Source: an uncultured Methanoregula sp. (lineage in GTDB: Archaea > Halobacteriota > Methanomicrobia > Methanomicrobiales > Methanospirillaceae). Taken from it: 64,000 bases of DNA. Below, piece after piece: positions 8,064-15,458 of this stretch (position 1 is its first letter; each line of letters opens with the position of its first letter). Under the pieces are notes generated by a model. That model was not told where the DNA came from and made no database searches. It saw nothing but the letters and a program-made list of their open reading frames with translations. Made by a program: the position numbers and the translations under genes. The stretch is taken from positions 1,235,419 through 1,299,418 of the forward strand of contig NZ_OY781872.1 in the NCBI RefSeq assembly GCF_963677065.1, in the 5' to 3' direction.

Positions 8064-8509
8064 TACACGATCGCCTTCACTTTTTCAAACAGTTCTTCTG
8101 CCATCTTGGTTGGATCGGCCGTCTTCCTGATCCGGATGCCGAGTTCGGTGGCATAATCCCAGAGCAGCTCGATGCATTCGGTATACCGCTGGCAGGAGCC
8201 GCAGTCCCCATCATGCTCGTACCAGACCTGCACCCCGTGTTTTTCCGATACGAAGATGATGGCCGCGGTCTGGAACGGGATCGACCGGCCGATGAGGATG
8301 CCCCTCTCCGGGTTGATCTTCTCAACCGAGATCTGGTTTGCCTGCGCCATCTCTGCAAGCGTTGACCCGATCTTCTCGTTCATCTGGAGGAGGGCGTGCG
8401 ACACTGCCTGGCGGGAGATGCCAAACCGGCTCGCGATTGCGATGTTGGACTCGCCGCCCCTCCGCAGCGTCCAGAACCCGAACTGCTTGTCGTTCGTTGG
8501 CAGGAACAT
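8063..8509 (-). CDS. Helix-turn-helix regulator with Cys-containing sensor domain (copy 2)
   Basis: Protein of 148 residues, collinear with the regulator at 3591-4040 over its whole length. The helix-turn-helix is at residues ~20-45 (IAIASRFGISRQAVSHAL). The second domain has WYEHDGDCGSC with Cys at 103, 106 and 112 as in copy 1, and the C-terminus (DPTKMAEELFEKV) also matches. It is the first gene of an operon that continues to 5543. The ATG lies directly after a 22-bp inverted repeat and about 25 nt after a TATA box (ATTTATAGA, 8533-8541, read on the minus strand). That arrangement implies a leaderless, autoregulated transcript. The ligand or signal is unknown. Confidence 0.8.
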   Translation of the reverse strand: MFLPTNDKQFGFWTLRRGGESNIAIASRFGISRQAVSHALLQMNEKIGSTLAEMAQANQISVEKINPERGILIGRSIPFQTAAIIFVSEKHGVQVWYEHDGDCGSCQRYTECIELLWDYATELGIRIRKTADPTKMAEELFEKVKAIV

Positions 8510-8510
8510 A

Positions 8511-8532
8511 TGTCAACATTAGAACGTTGACG
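8511..8532. promoter_or_regulatory. Candidate operator 2 (22-bp inverted repeat)
   Basis: Arms TGTCAACAT and ACGTTGACG (7 of 9 positions symmetric) flank TAGA. It sits at exactly the same distance from the regulator's start codon as operator 1 and lies between TATA box and start. The core GTCAAC/GTTGAC is shared with the site at 5381-5402. Confidence 0.7.
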
Positions 8533-8717
8533 ATTTATAGATTATGGGATCTCTCCAACAGCGCCCTTGCCCCCGGTTCCCTCACCGGACACAAATTCCC
8601 CGGCTGGCCCGGGACCGGAGTATGTGGTGAACAGGAGCGCGTTGGCCCGTCCAGTTTCACCCCCTGCGGCCATTCTTTTAACCGCGTGCCTTCCCCATCT
8701 TTGATCAGGAATCCCCC

Positions 8718-9395
8718 ATGGAACCCCGCGTTATTCTTCACACGGCAACCAGTCTTGACGGCCGGATCACGAACTTCCCTGCGGATCTTGAACTGTATTA
8801 CTCTCTTGCCGGGCAGTATAATCCCGATGCAGTATTGTTTGGCAGTTCAACGATCCTCGAAGCCCCAACGCTTGAAGTCCCGGAAGAGCACCGGAAGATG
8901 TTCACTCCCCCGGCCGGGGAGCCGGATCCCCGCCCCCTGATGGTTGTCGCAGACAGCCAGGGGAAGATCACCTGCTGGGAAACGCTGCGGACGTGGCCGT
9001 ATTTCAGGGGGTATGTCGCCCTCTGTTCAGAATCGACTCCCTCCCTGTACACACGGCAGCTCAGGGCATCCGGGATTCCCGTGATTGCGACCGGCGCCGA
9101 CCGGGTGGATATGAAGCAGGCTCTCCTGGATCTGCACCGGCAGTATGGTATACGGGTAGTCCGGGCTGACAGTGGCGGAACGCTCAACAGTGTCCTCCTC
9201 CGGACGGGGCTTGTCAGTGAAGTGAGCGTGCTCATCCACCCGTTCCTTGCCGGGGGGGAACCGGGTGCGACCATGTTCGATCCGCACCGGGCCGGTCTTT
9301 CCGGCCTGCAGGTTCCGCTCAGGCACCTTACCACCGAGACGCTCCATAACGGTATCATACGGGTGCGTTATGCGCCGGATCCAGCCCTGATGTGA
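8718..9395 (+). CDS. RibD C-terminal domain reductase
   Basis: Protein of 225 residues of the RibD C-terminal/dihydrofolate-reductase-like fold. Archaeal members of this length include the NADPH-dependent reductase acting on the diaminopyrimidine intermediate of riboflavin and F420 synthesis. Visible motifs are TATSLDGRI at the N-terminus, the substrate loop with VLFGSST, and DSGGTLNSVLL in the nucleotide-binding region, followed by VLIHPFLAGGE. The stretch between residues 50 and 90 is longer than in the classic enzyme. So it may be the riboflavin-pathway reductase or a related RibD-like oxidoreductase. It stands alone, 95 nt before the esterase gene. Confidence 0.75.
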   Translation: MEPRVILHTATSLDGRITNFPADLELYYSLAGQYNPDAVLFGSSTILEAPTLEVPEEHRKMFTPPAGEPDPRPLMVVADSQGKITCWETLRTWPYFRGYVALCSESTPSLYTRQLRASGIPVIATGADRVDMKQALLDLHRQYGIRVVRADSGGTLNSVLLRTGLVSEVSVLIHPFLAGGEPGATMFDPHRAGLSGLQVPLRHLTTETLHNGIIRVRYAPDPALM

Positions 9396-9490
9396 ATGTA
9401 CCCTGTCCGCTTTTTTACAGCAGGGCCTGGATTCCCGAACCCACTCGATCCCCTTCCTTTATTATCTCCCGTTACTAAAAAACAGAGATA

Positions 9491-10396
9491 ATGATCCAGG
9501 AATCGCCGGAAGAACTTCTTGCTCTCATCCGGGAGCATTCTCCCGATCCGAAAAAGTCCGTTCCCCTCATGAGGGAAGATCTTTCTGCATTCTATATGGA
9601 GATGCAGGAAGAGGTCACGAACGAGGGTGCGCACCAGATCGGCAAAGTCAGGATCTCGGATACTGTATCAGGTTACTGGATTACCATGCCGGATGCCGAC
9701 ACGGGCGGGGCGATTCTCTTCTTCCACGGAGGCGGGTTCTCCCTTGGATCCACCCGGGACCACCTGGGACTCTGTATACGCCTTGCACGGGCAGCAAACG
9801 TGCCGGTCCTGTCCATTGACTACCGGCTTGCCCCGGAACATCCCTTCCCTGCAGCGGTGGAGGATGCCGTTGCAGCGTACCGCTACCTGATAGCCGAAGG
9901 CTACCATCCCCACCGGATCCTTCCCGCGGGCATATCCGCCGGGGGAACCCTGGTCCTCTCCCTCCTTCTGTCCATCCGCGACGAAGGCCGTCCCCTCCCG
10001 CTTGCGGCAGTATGTATGTCTCCTGCAGTTGATCTGGAATTTCCGGGGGAATCGGTGACCAAGAACCGGGACCGGGACTGGATCACACCGGCCCGCCTCC
10101 AGGCTGTCCAGAAGACCTACCTGGCAGGCCACGATCCCCACGATCCCCTTGCATCCCCTGCCCACGCAACCATGAAGGGACTCCCGCGCCTCTATATTCA
10201 GATGGGCACCCACGAGCTCCTCCTCTCGGATATCGGGAAATTCGTTGACCGGGCCCGCTGGGCCGGCATCCCGGTCCAGGCCGAGATATGGGAAGGGATG
10301 TTCCACTCCTGGCAGATCTTTGCGGGCCAGGTTCCCGAAGGTAGAGAAGCCATTGATCAGGCAGGGGCGTTCATAAGGAGCATCTTGTCCCGGTGA
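9491..10396 (+). CDS. HSL-family alpha/beta-hydrolase (carboxylesterase)
   Basis: Protein of 301 residues of the hormone-sensitive-lipase group of carboxylesterases. It has the oxyanion motif HGGGFSLGS, the family marker DYRLAPEHPFPA and the nucleophile elbow GISAGG. The acid is probably in GTHELLLSD and the catalytic His in EGMFHSWQ, so the triad is complete. It is cytoplasmic with no signal peptide. Expected activity is on short-chain esters; the physiological substrate is unknown. The next gene begins close to its end. Confidence 0.88.
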   Translation: MIQESPEELLALIREHSPDPKKSVPLMREDLSAFYMEMQEEVTNEGAHQIGKVRISDTVSGYWITMPDADTGGAILFFHGGGFSLGSTRDHLGLCIRLARAANVPVLSIDYRLAPEHPFPAAVEDAVAAYRYLIAEGYHPHRILPAGISAGGTLVLSLLLSIRDEGRPLPLAAVCMSPAVDLEFPGESVTKNRDRDWITPARLQAVQKTYLAGHDPHDPLASPAHATMKGLPRLYIQMGTHELLLSDIGKFVDRARWAGIPVQAEIWEGMFHSWQIFAGQVPEGREAIDQAGAFIRSILSR

Positions 10397-10458
10397 ACCG
10401 GCAGGATACCGATCGATACCTCTATCAGATGCCCGGCAGATCCTTTTTTGCGTATACC

Positions 10459-11094
10459 ATGTCCCGCAGAACCTTCGTTCTTCTTGTCCTGCTGTCTGCA
10501 CTCGTCCTCGTGAGTGCCCCGGCTGCGGCAAACGTTGTCCAACAGACGGTCTCGTTCTCGCCCAATCCTCCTCTCACCCCCGGGGGTCAGCAGAAGGTTG
10601 TCGCCACCTACTATGTCATACCGGCAGGATCCACGACCTTCCCCTCGAGCAACCAGCTCCAGATGCAGACAGACCTCCAGAACGCCCAGTGGGTAATCCA
10701 GGTGACCCTGGACGGCACCAATGCAGCCCGCCAGACTGCTACAGGCAACGCAGCATTTCTTAACGGGGCACTCCTCGCATACCCGACAACCCAGACTGTC
10801 GGGTTTACGGTCACGGTGACCGGTACTGTCCCCCCGGATGCAACCTCACCCGTCATGCTGCTCCAGGTTGAGCAGCTCGATAACATCAGCAACGTTGTCC
10901 CGGGGAGCGTCATGACTATCACCCAGCCGGTTGCCGGCTCATCTCCCCTCCCGGCCACTCCTTCGGCCGGGCCTACCCTGACTCCCGCTCTGTCCCCGCC
11001 AATCCCGGCACCGACCCGTGCCTCCCTCCCGCTCGCATGCGGAATACTTGCAGCCGGGACCGGGATCTGCCTTGCAGCCCGGCGGGACCGGTAG
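10459..11094 (+). CDS. Secreted protein with C-terminal membrane anchor
   Basis: About 211 residues. The N-terminus MSRRTFVLLVLLSALVLVSA followed by PAAA is a signal peptide, which fixes the start at 10459; upstream in-frame starts would add an unlikely leader overlapping the esterase gene. The mature part is Thr/Gln/Val-rich and probably beta-sandwich. A Pro/Ser/Thr-rich stalk (~residues 150-185) leads to a hydrophobic C-terminal segment ending in AARRDR. This layout is typical of archaeal cell-surface proteins tethered by one helix. No enzyme motif is seen. Confidence 0.7.
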   Translation: MSRRTFVLLVLLSALVLVSAPAAANVVQQTVSFSPNPPLTPGGQQKVVATYYVIPAGSTTFPSSNQLQMQTDLQNAQWVIQVTLDGTNAARQTATGNAAFLNGALLAYPTTQTVGFTVTVTGTVPPDATSPVMLLQVEQLDNISNVVPGSVMTITQPVAGSSPLPATPSAGPTLTPALSPPIPAPTRASLPLACGILAAGTGICLAARRDR

Positions 11095-11176
11095 ATGTGC
11101 AGGATCCCCCGGCAGGACAACTATTTTTCCGGTGTGATACCAACATCTTTACTGTACCGCATCCCACGCTGTCAGT

Positions 11177-12043
11177 ATGTTTGAGAGTATTGGCAGGAGC
11201 TTCTCGCTCGTCAAAACGAGCTGGAGCATCCTGATGCAGGACAAGAAACTGCTCGCCTTCCCGGTCATGTCGGGTATAATCTCCCTCATTGTGCTTGCAA
11301 CGTTCCTCGTTCCCCTCTTCATTGCAGGGAGCCTTGAGACCGGTGTCAAGGGTGGATCGCTTGAGTTCTATGCAGGGCTGTTCGTCTTCTACGTGGTCAG
11401 CTACTTTGTCGTGATATTCTTCAACACGGCGCTCATCACCTGCGTGAACGCCCGGCTCAACGGGAAGGAGATGAGTATCGGTGAAGCAGTCTCGATCTCT
11501 CTGCGCCATTTCCCCGCCATCCTTGCCTGGGCGCTGGTCTCTGCAACGATCGGCATCCTGCTCCATATGCTCGAAGAGCGGGCCGGCTTTGTCGGCCAGA
11601 TTGCAGCATCCCTGATCGGGGGAGCCTGGGGTCTTGTCACGTTCTTTGTCGTGCCGGTGCTCATCCTGGAGGATAAAGGTGTGATCGATTCTGTCAAGGA
11701 GTCCGTATCGCTCATCAAGAAGACCTGGGGCGAGAGCATTGTCGGGGCCGGCTCCATCATGATAATCTTCCTTGTCATCGGGATCGTCGCATTCCTCGCC
11801 GTCCTTGGCACCATGTTCCTTGGCAACTCCACAATCTTCTGGGCAGCTGTGTTCCTGTTCATCATCTTTGCTATCGTCCTTGCGGTGGTTGCATCAGCCA
11901 TGCAGGGGATCTTTGTCACTGCCCTGTACCGGTATGCGAAGACCGGTGCCGTCCCACAAGCATTCGACAAGGACCAGATCCAGAATGCCTTTGCCCCGAA
12001 GCCCGGTGCGACTACCGGCTTTGGTGGATCGGGCAATATCTGA
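11177..12043 (+). CDS. DUF6159-like membrane protein
   Basis: Protein of 288 residues with about six membrane segments. The N-terminal cytoplasmic segment SIGRSFSLVKTSWSILMQDK followed by KLLAFPV is the usual opening of DUF6159 proteins, and VLILEDKGVIDSVKESVSLIKKTWGE matches the paralogues at 2500-3594 and 4312-5307. Unlike those it has no N-terminal tag or linker, and it is not linked to a regulator. It ends in a short Gly/Ala-rich tail. Function is unknown. Confidence 0.8.
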   Translation: MFESIGRSFSLVKTSWSILMQDKKLLAFPVMSGIISLIVLATFLVPLFIAGSLETGVKGGSLEFYAGLFVFYVVSYFVVIFFNTALITCVNARLNGKEMSIGEAVSISLRHFPAILAWALVSATIGILLHMLEERAGFVGQIAASLIGGAWGLVTFFVVPVLILEDKGVIDSVKESVSLIKKTWGESIVGAGSIMIIFLVIGIVAFLAVLGTMFLGNSTIFWAAVFLFIIFAIVLAVVASAMQGIFVTALYRYAKTGAVPQAFDKDQIQNAFAPKPGATTGFGGSGNI

Positions 12044-12108
12044 ACAATCACAATCCCTCCTCTTTTTTGGATCAATAGCTATACAAAAAAAGCCATCCCA
12101 CCAGATCT

Positions 12109-12552
12109 ATGAACAACCGGCCCTCGTGGGAATCCCTGCCCGCGACAACTCCAGAAGGGAAGATAAAGACGCTTGGCATCGAACCCGGCCTTCTGGTCGA
12201 CATCAGGACGCTCGGTACGATCAGCAACCAGTATTCCGTTGCCGTGTATCTCTTTTTCGAAAAGGACCTTGCCCACAACCGCAGTCTCGAAACGGTCCTG
12301 GAGGAGTACCGTGCAGTGTCAGAGTTCGAGCGTCCCTTCATCCGGGTTGATCGTTTCCTTGAATTCACCCGGGAGAACGATCCTTCCTTTGAACAGACCA
12401 TCCAGGAATTCCCGCTTATGGTCGAGATCGTCCGGATCGATGAATCCCTGCCGGAAAAAGATGGGAAACGGATCCCCTGCATCACCGGCCTGATGCCTTT
12501 CCTGGACGAGCTCGATGTGGACGGCGAAGATCCTGCCCAGCCAACTCTCTGA
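12109..12552 (+). CDS. Conserved-looking hypothetical protein
   Basis: Soluble protein of 147 residues that I cannot assign. It has a mixed alpha/beta pattern with strands such as LLVDIRTLG and YSVAVYLFFEKD and many acidic residues near the C-terminus (FLDELDVDGEDP). There are no Cys pairs, no membrane segment and no signal peptide. It stands alone between a membrane protein gene and a methyltransferase gene, all on the plus strand. The ATG at 12109 is the only good start. Codon use resembles the neighbours. Confidence 0.6.
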   Translation: MNNRPSWESLPATTPEGKIKTLGIEPGLLVDIRTLGTISNQYSVAVYLFFEKDLAHNRSLETVLEEYRAVSEFERPFIRVDRFLEFTRENDPSFEQTIQEFPLMVEIVRIDESLPEKDGKRIPCITGLMPFLDELDVDGEDPAQPTL

Positions 12553-12639
12553 CGGGTCCCGACTCCCCGCCCCCGCAATCCTTTTTAACTCCTCTCCGGA
12601 TTGCGAGTCACCAGATCGCTATAAATTTGAAGAAAACCA

Positions 12640-13395
12640 ATGGATAAAGACATGAGCCTGCTCACGAAGAAGCGTTTTTATTCAGCGGTCGATACGGTTG
12701 TCCCCAGCCGATACCTGCTCAAGTTCCGGAAATTCATCTTTTTTGAGCCAACAATGGGGCACGATATCGCAAACCGGGGCCGGCTCTCCCATTATGGCTG
12801 CGCAGAGCGCAAGGAATTTGCCCGGGCCCTCAAGAAGATCCGGGCTGAATCCGATCTTCTCCTCGAGGACATCGAGGCTTACCACATCCACATGGCAGTC
12901 CAGCGGACCAAAAAAGTGCCCGGCGATATTGCCGAAGTTGGGGTGTACCGGGGCGGTTCGGCAAAGATCATCTGCCTCTCGAAAGGCGATCGGCCCCTCC
13001 ATCTCTTCGATACCTTCGAAGGCCTGCCCAAGGTTGACGATATCGATATGGTCTGGCCGTTCTACGAGGGCAAGTTCGCCGCATCCTTCGACGGGGTCAA
13101 GGAATACCTCAGCGACAACCCGAATGTTCATTTTTACAAGGGCATCTTCCCGGCAACCTCGGGCCCGGTCAGGGACAAGACCTTCTCGCTCGTCAATCTC
13201 GACGTGGACTGCTACGAGAGCACCCGGCAGTGCCTTGAATTCTTCTACCCCCGGATGAGCCCCGGCGGGATCATCATCTCCCACGACTACATCACAGCGC
13301 CCGGTGTCAAAAAGGCGTTCGATGATTTCTTCGAGGGAAAATCCGAGCCGGTGCTGGAAACCGCAGGCTCCCAGTGCCTTGTCGTGAAAGTGTAA
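12640..13395 (+). CDS. TylF/MycF-type class I methyltransferase
   Basis: Protein of up to 251 residues. The SAM site is GDIAEVGVYRGGSAKII, and the family-specific region has LFDTFEGLP. The metal and catalytic region is NLDVDCYESTRQCLEFF with PGGIIISHDY. TylF and MycF are Mg-dependent O-methyltransferases of sugars in antibiotics; archaeal homologues often act in surface-glycan synthesis. A TATA box (GCTATAAAT, 12619-12627) sits too close to the ATG at 12640 to serve it, but is about right for a leaderless start at the in-frame ATG 12652. The true protein may therefore begin MSLLTKKRF. Confidence 0.8.
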   Translation: MDKDMSLLTKKRFYSAVDTVVPSRYLLKFRKFIFFEPTMGHDIANRGRLSHYGCAERKEFARALKKIRAESDLLLEDIEAYHIHMAVQRTKKVPGDIAEVGVYRGGSAKIICLSKGDRPLHLFDTFEGLPKVDDIDMVWPFYEGKFAASFDGVKEYLSDNPNVHFYKGIFPATSGPVRDKTFSLVNLDVDCYESTRQCLEFFYPRMSPGGIIISHDYITAPGVKKAFDDFFEGKSEPVLETAGSQCLVVKV

Positions 13396-13422
13396 CAAAT
13401 AAAAAAGATTTTTTTCTTTTTT
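13396..13422. terminator. Poly-U terminator between convergent genes
   Basis: The short gap between the methyltransferase gene and the convergent small membrane gene carries AAAAAAG followed by a long T run (ATTTTTTTCTTTTTTTT). On the plus strand this is a typical archaeal U-tract terminator. Confidence 0.55.
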
Positions 13423-13602
13423 TTAGTCCTTGATGATGAGGGCGCCAAAGACGACCAGCATCAGGCCGAACAGCACGACAACGATACCGATCAAGCCCTG
13501 GACTGCCACGATAACCTGGGGAAGGTAGATCCAGATGGCGTAAGCGCCGACAATACACAGTACCAGACCGACGATCAATGCAATAATTCCTGTCTTATCC
13601 AT
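13423..13602 (-). CDS. Small two-helix membrane protein
   Basis: Protein of 59 residues with two membrane helices (GIIALIVGLVLCIVGAYAI and GLIGIVVVLFGLMLVVFGAL) and a short tail ending in IIKD. The ATG at 13602 is preceded by GGAG at a 7-nt distance. The pattern is common in Methanomicrobiales small membrane proteins. Function is unknown. It lies between two gene ends and has its own start signal. Confidence 0.65.
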   Translation of the reverse strand: MDKTGIIALIVGLVLCIVGAYAIWIYLPQVIVAVQGLIGIVVVLFGLMLVVFGALIIKD

Positions 13603-13653
13603 AATCAATCTCCAGTGATACTATTCTGCCGGAAAAATATAAGGATATTGGAT

Positions 13654-14793
13654 TTACCGTGAATCGGGCCCTGTTTTTTGCCTGCAGAGCGATTTCCACG
13701 GATAGGGCAGCAGGGCCATCAGGATGATCGCAATCGCAATCGGGATGGGAATGGTTCCAAGAGCCGCGCCAAGCGAGACCTGGTCTGCGATCAGGCCGTT
13801 GACGGCAACCCCGAGGCCGCCAAAGCCGATGGCAAGGCCGAGCATCATGCCGGATGCAAGCCCCACGTTCTGGGGCAGGAGCTCATGCGACATGGCAACC
13901 GCGACGGCAAAGGTGGACCAGAGGAAGAACCCGAAGATGAGAAGGCAGGCGATTGCGGCAATCCCTGAACTCACGAAGAAAAGGTAGAAGAACGGGATAG
14001 CACCGGCAAGGCCAAAGACCATGAACTCTTTTCTCCCGATGCGATCGGATATGTGTCCCCCGGCCATCTGGCCGGCAACGCCGGCAAGGAGCATCAGGGT
14101 CATCACCGCGCTTGCCATGACAAGGGTGTAACCCTGCGACACCAGGTACATCGGGAGGAACGTTATTGCGGCAAAAACCGCCCATGCCCGGAGAACGGAG
14201 GCCGCCATCAGGATGACAAACGGCCATTTCGAAGGAGCATCCCCGGGTGCCACATCCGGTTTTGGCAGATGGCGGTCTGCCCCGGCAATGCCCCCCGGCA
14301 GGATGCTCTTCAGGATAAAGACCATGACAACAGCCGGGATGACGAGGAGGAGAAGTCCCGGCAGGCCAAACGCCCATACGAGAGCGCCGGCCAGGACCGG
14401 GCCGATGGCGTACCCGACATTTCCGCCAACAACAAAGTACGACGTTATCCTTCCCCGGTTCTCGCTCGTGCACAACCGGCTGACCCGGCTGAGCGCGGTA
14501 GGGTGGAAACAGGCATGGCCGAGAGCCGCAAGGATAGCAAAGGCCATGATAAGGTAATAGTTCTGAGCAACGCCCATGAGGGCGATGAAGACTGCGCTCA
14601 CGAGCAGGCTCAGGCTCACACTGATTGTCAGGCCCCGGGTGTCCGAGAGCCAGCCTACGGCCGGCTGGGTGAAGGATGAGGTGATGTTGTAGGCAGTGAC
14701 CAGCAGTCCTGCGGCAAGGTAGGAGTACTCGTTGTTTGCAATCAGGAGCGGCAGGATTGCCGGCAGCACCGGCATGTAGATGTCGGTGACCAT
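13654..14793 (-). CDS. MFS transporter (start unclear)
   Basis: Major facilitator superfamily permease of about 379 residues with 12 predicted helices. The inter-helix motif GWLSDTRG and its counterpart GGHISDRIGRKE mark the two halves. It resembles drug and sugar-phosphate efflux carriers of the Fsr type. The ATG at 14793 begins inside what should be helix 1 (MVTDIYMPVLPAILPLL). The frame stays open upstream and encodes TRSIRQSITGLAAAH, which looks like the true N-terminus, but I find no ATG, GTG or TTG there. The gene follows the METTL5-like methylase with a 50-nt gap and is probably the last gene of the ppsA operon. Confidence 0.8.
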   Translation of the reverse strand: MVTDIYMPVLPAILPLLIANNEYSYLAAGLLVTAYNITSSFTQPAVGWLSDTRGLTISVSLSLLVSAVFIALMGVAQNYYLIMAFAILAALGHACFHPTALSRVSRLCTSENRGRITSYFVVGGNVGYAIGPVLAGALVWAFGLPGLLLLVIPAVVMVFILKSILPGGIAGADRHLPKPDVAPGDAPSKWPFVILMAASVLRAWAVFAAITFLPMYLVSQGYTLVMASAVMTLMLLAGVAGQMAGGHISDRIGRKEFMVFGLAGAIPFFYLFFVSSGIAAIACLLIFGFFLWSTFAVAVAMSHELLPQNVGLASGMMLGLAIGFGGLGVAVNGLIADQVSLGAALGTIPIPIAIAIILMALLPYPWKSLCRQKTGPDSR

Positions 14794-14843
14794 ATGGGCC
14801 GCAGCAAGGCCGGTGATGGACTGCCTGATGCTGCGGGTCCGGG

Positions 14844-15458
14844 TTACTGTGTCCGTATCAGCCGTAGGATCTCGACCTCGATCTCCTGCACGTCTTTTGT
14901 ATGGAAGGCAAAGGTGCGCTTTATTTGGAATGCCCCGCCGATCTTCTCGGAAATCTCCGCCCTTCCTTCTGTGTAGGCTTTTACAAATGGGGTGGATCCC
15001 GCATTAAAGATGCTGTAGGTGACCGGCGCAATGGCCAGGGCTGCGTCGATGAACGGCCGGTCGGCATGGGTTTTCTGGGCCCCGAACGGCGGGTTCATGA
15101 CAATCGTATCGCAGGGACTGGTTTTCTCGAAGAATCCCGGGTCCCGTACGTCGGATGCAACAAAGGTAACGTCGGCATCCAGCAATTCGGCATTTGCCTC
15201 CGCGACGCGGATCGCCTGCTCGTCGATCTCAACTCCCGTTACGTGTTCAGCTCCGAGCAGGGCAGCCCCGATGGCAAGAACCCCCGTTCCGCTCCCGAGA
15301 TCGCAGACTCTGCGGCCTTCGATGTCCTGTTTCATGAATGCGTGGAAGAGGAGCCGGGCGGCAAGCGGGGCCGGGGTCTGGTATTGTTCAAGGGCCGCCC
15401 GGGGCCGGGAAAAACCTTCAAGGCGCTGGAGCATCATCTCCAGGTTCTTGAGTTTCAT
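14844..15458 (-). CDS. METTL5-like RNA adenine N6-methyltransferase
   Basis: Protein of 204 residues. SAM motif I is CDLGSGTGVLAIGA, with GVEIDEQAI as the acidic post-I motif. The catalytic motif NPPFGAQKTHADRPFIDAAL is of the N6-adenine (NPPF) type. Length and the N-terminal LEQYQTPAPLAARLL, which resembles the opening of METTL5, fit the archaeal homologues thought to modify ribosomal RNA. It overlaps the preceding dph2 gene by four bases (ATGA). Both products act on the translation apparatus, which makes the operon sensible. The exact target is inferred. Confidence 0.82.
   Translation of the reverse strand: MKLKNLEMMLQRLEGFSRPRAALEQYQTPAPLAARLLFHAFMKQDIEGRRVCDLGSGTGVLAIGAALLGAEHVTGVEIDEQAIRVAEANAELLDADVTFVASDVRDPGFFEKTSPCDTIVMNPPFGAQKTHADRPFIDAALAIAPVTYSIFNAGSTPFVKAYTEGRAEISEKIGGAFQIKRTFAFHTKDVQEIEVEILRLIRTQ

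Noticed and set aside
12072..12578. Long frame opposite the gene at 12109
   Set aside because: Arg/Ser-rich shadow of the plus-strand coding sequence.
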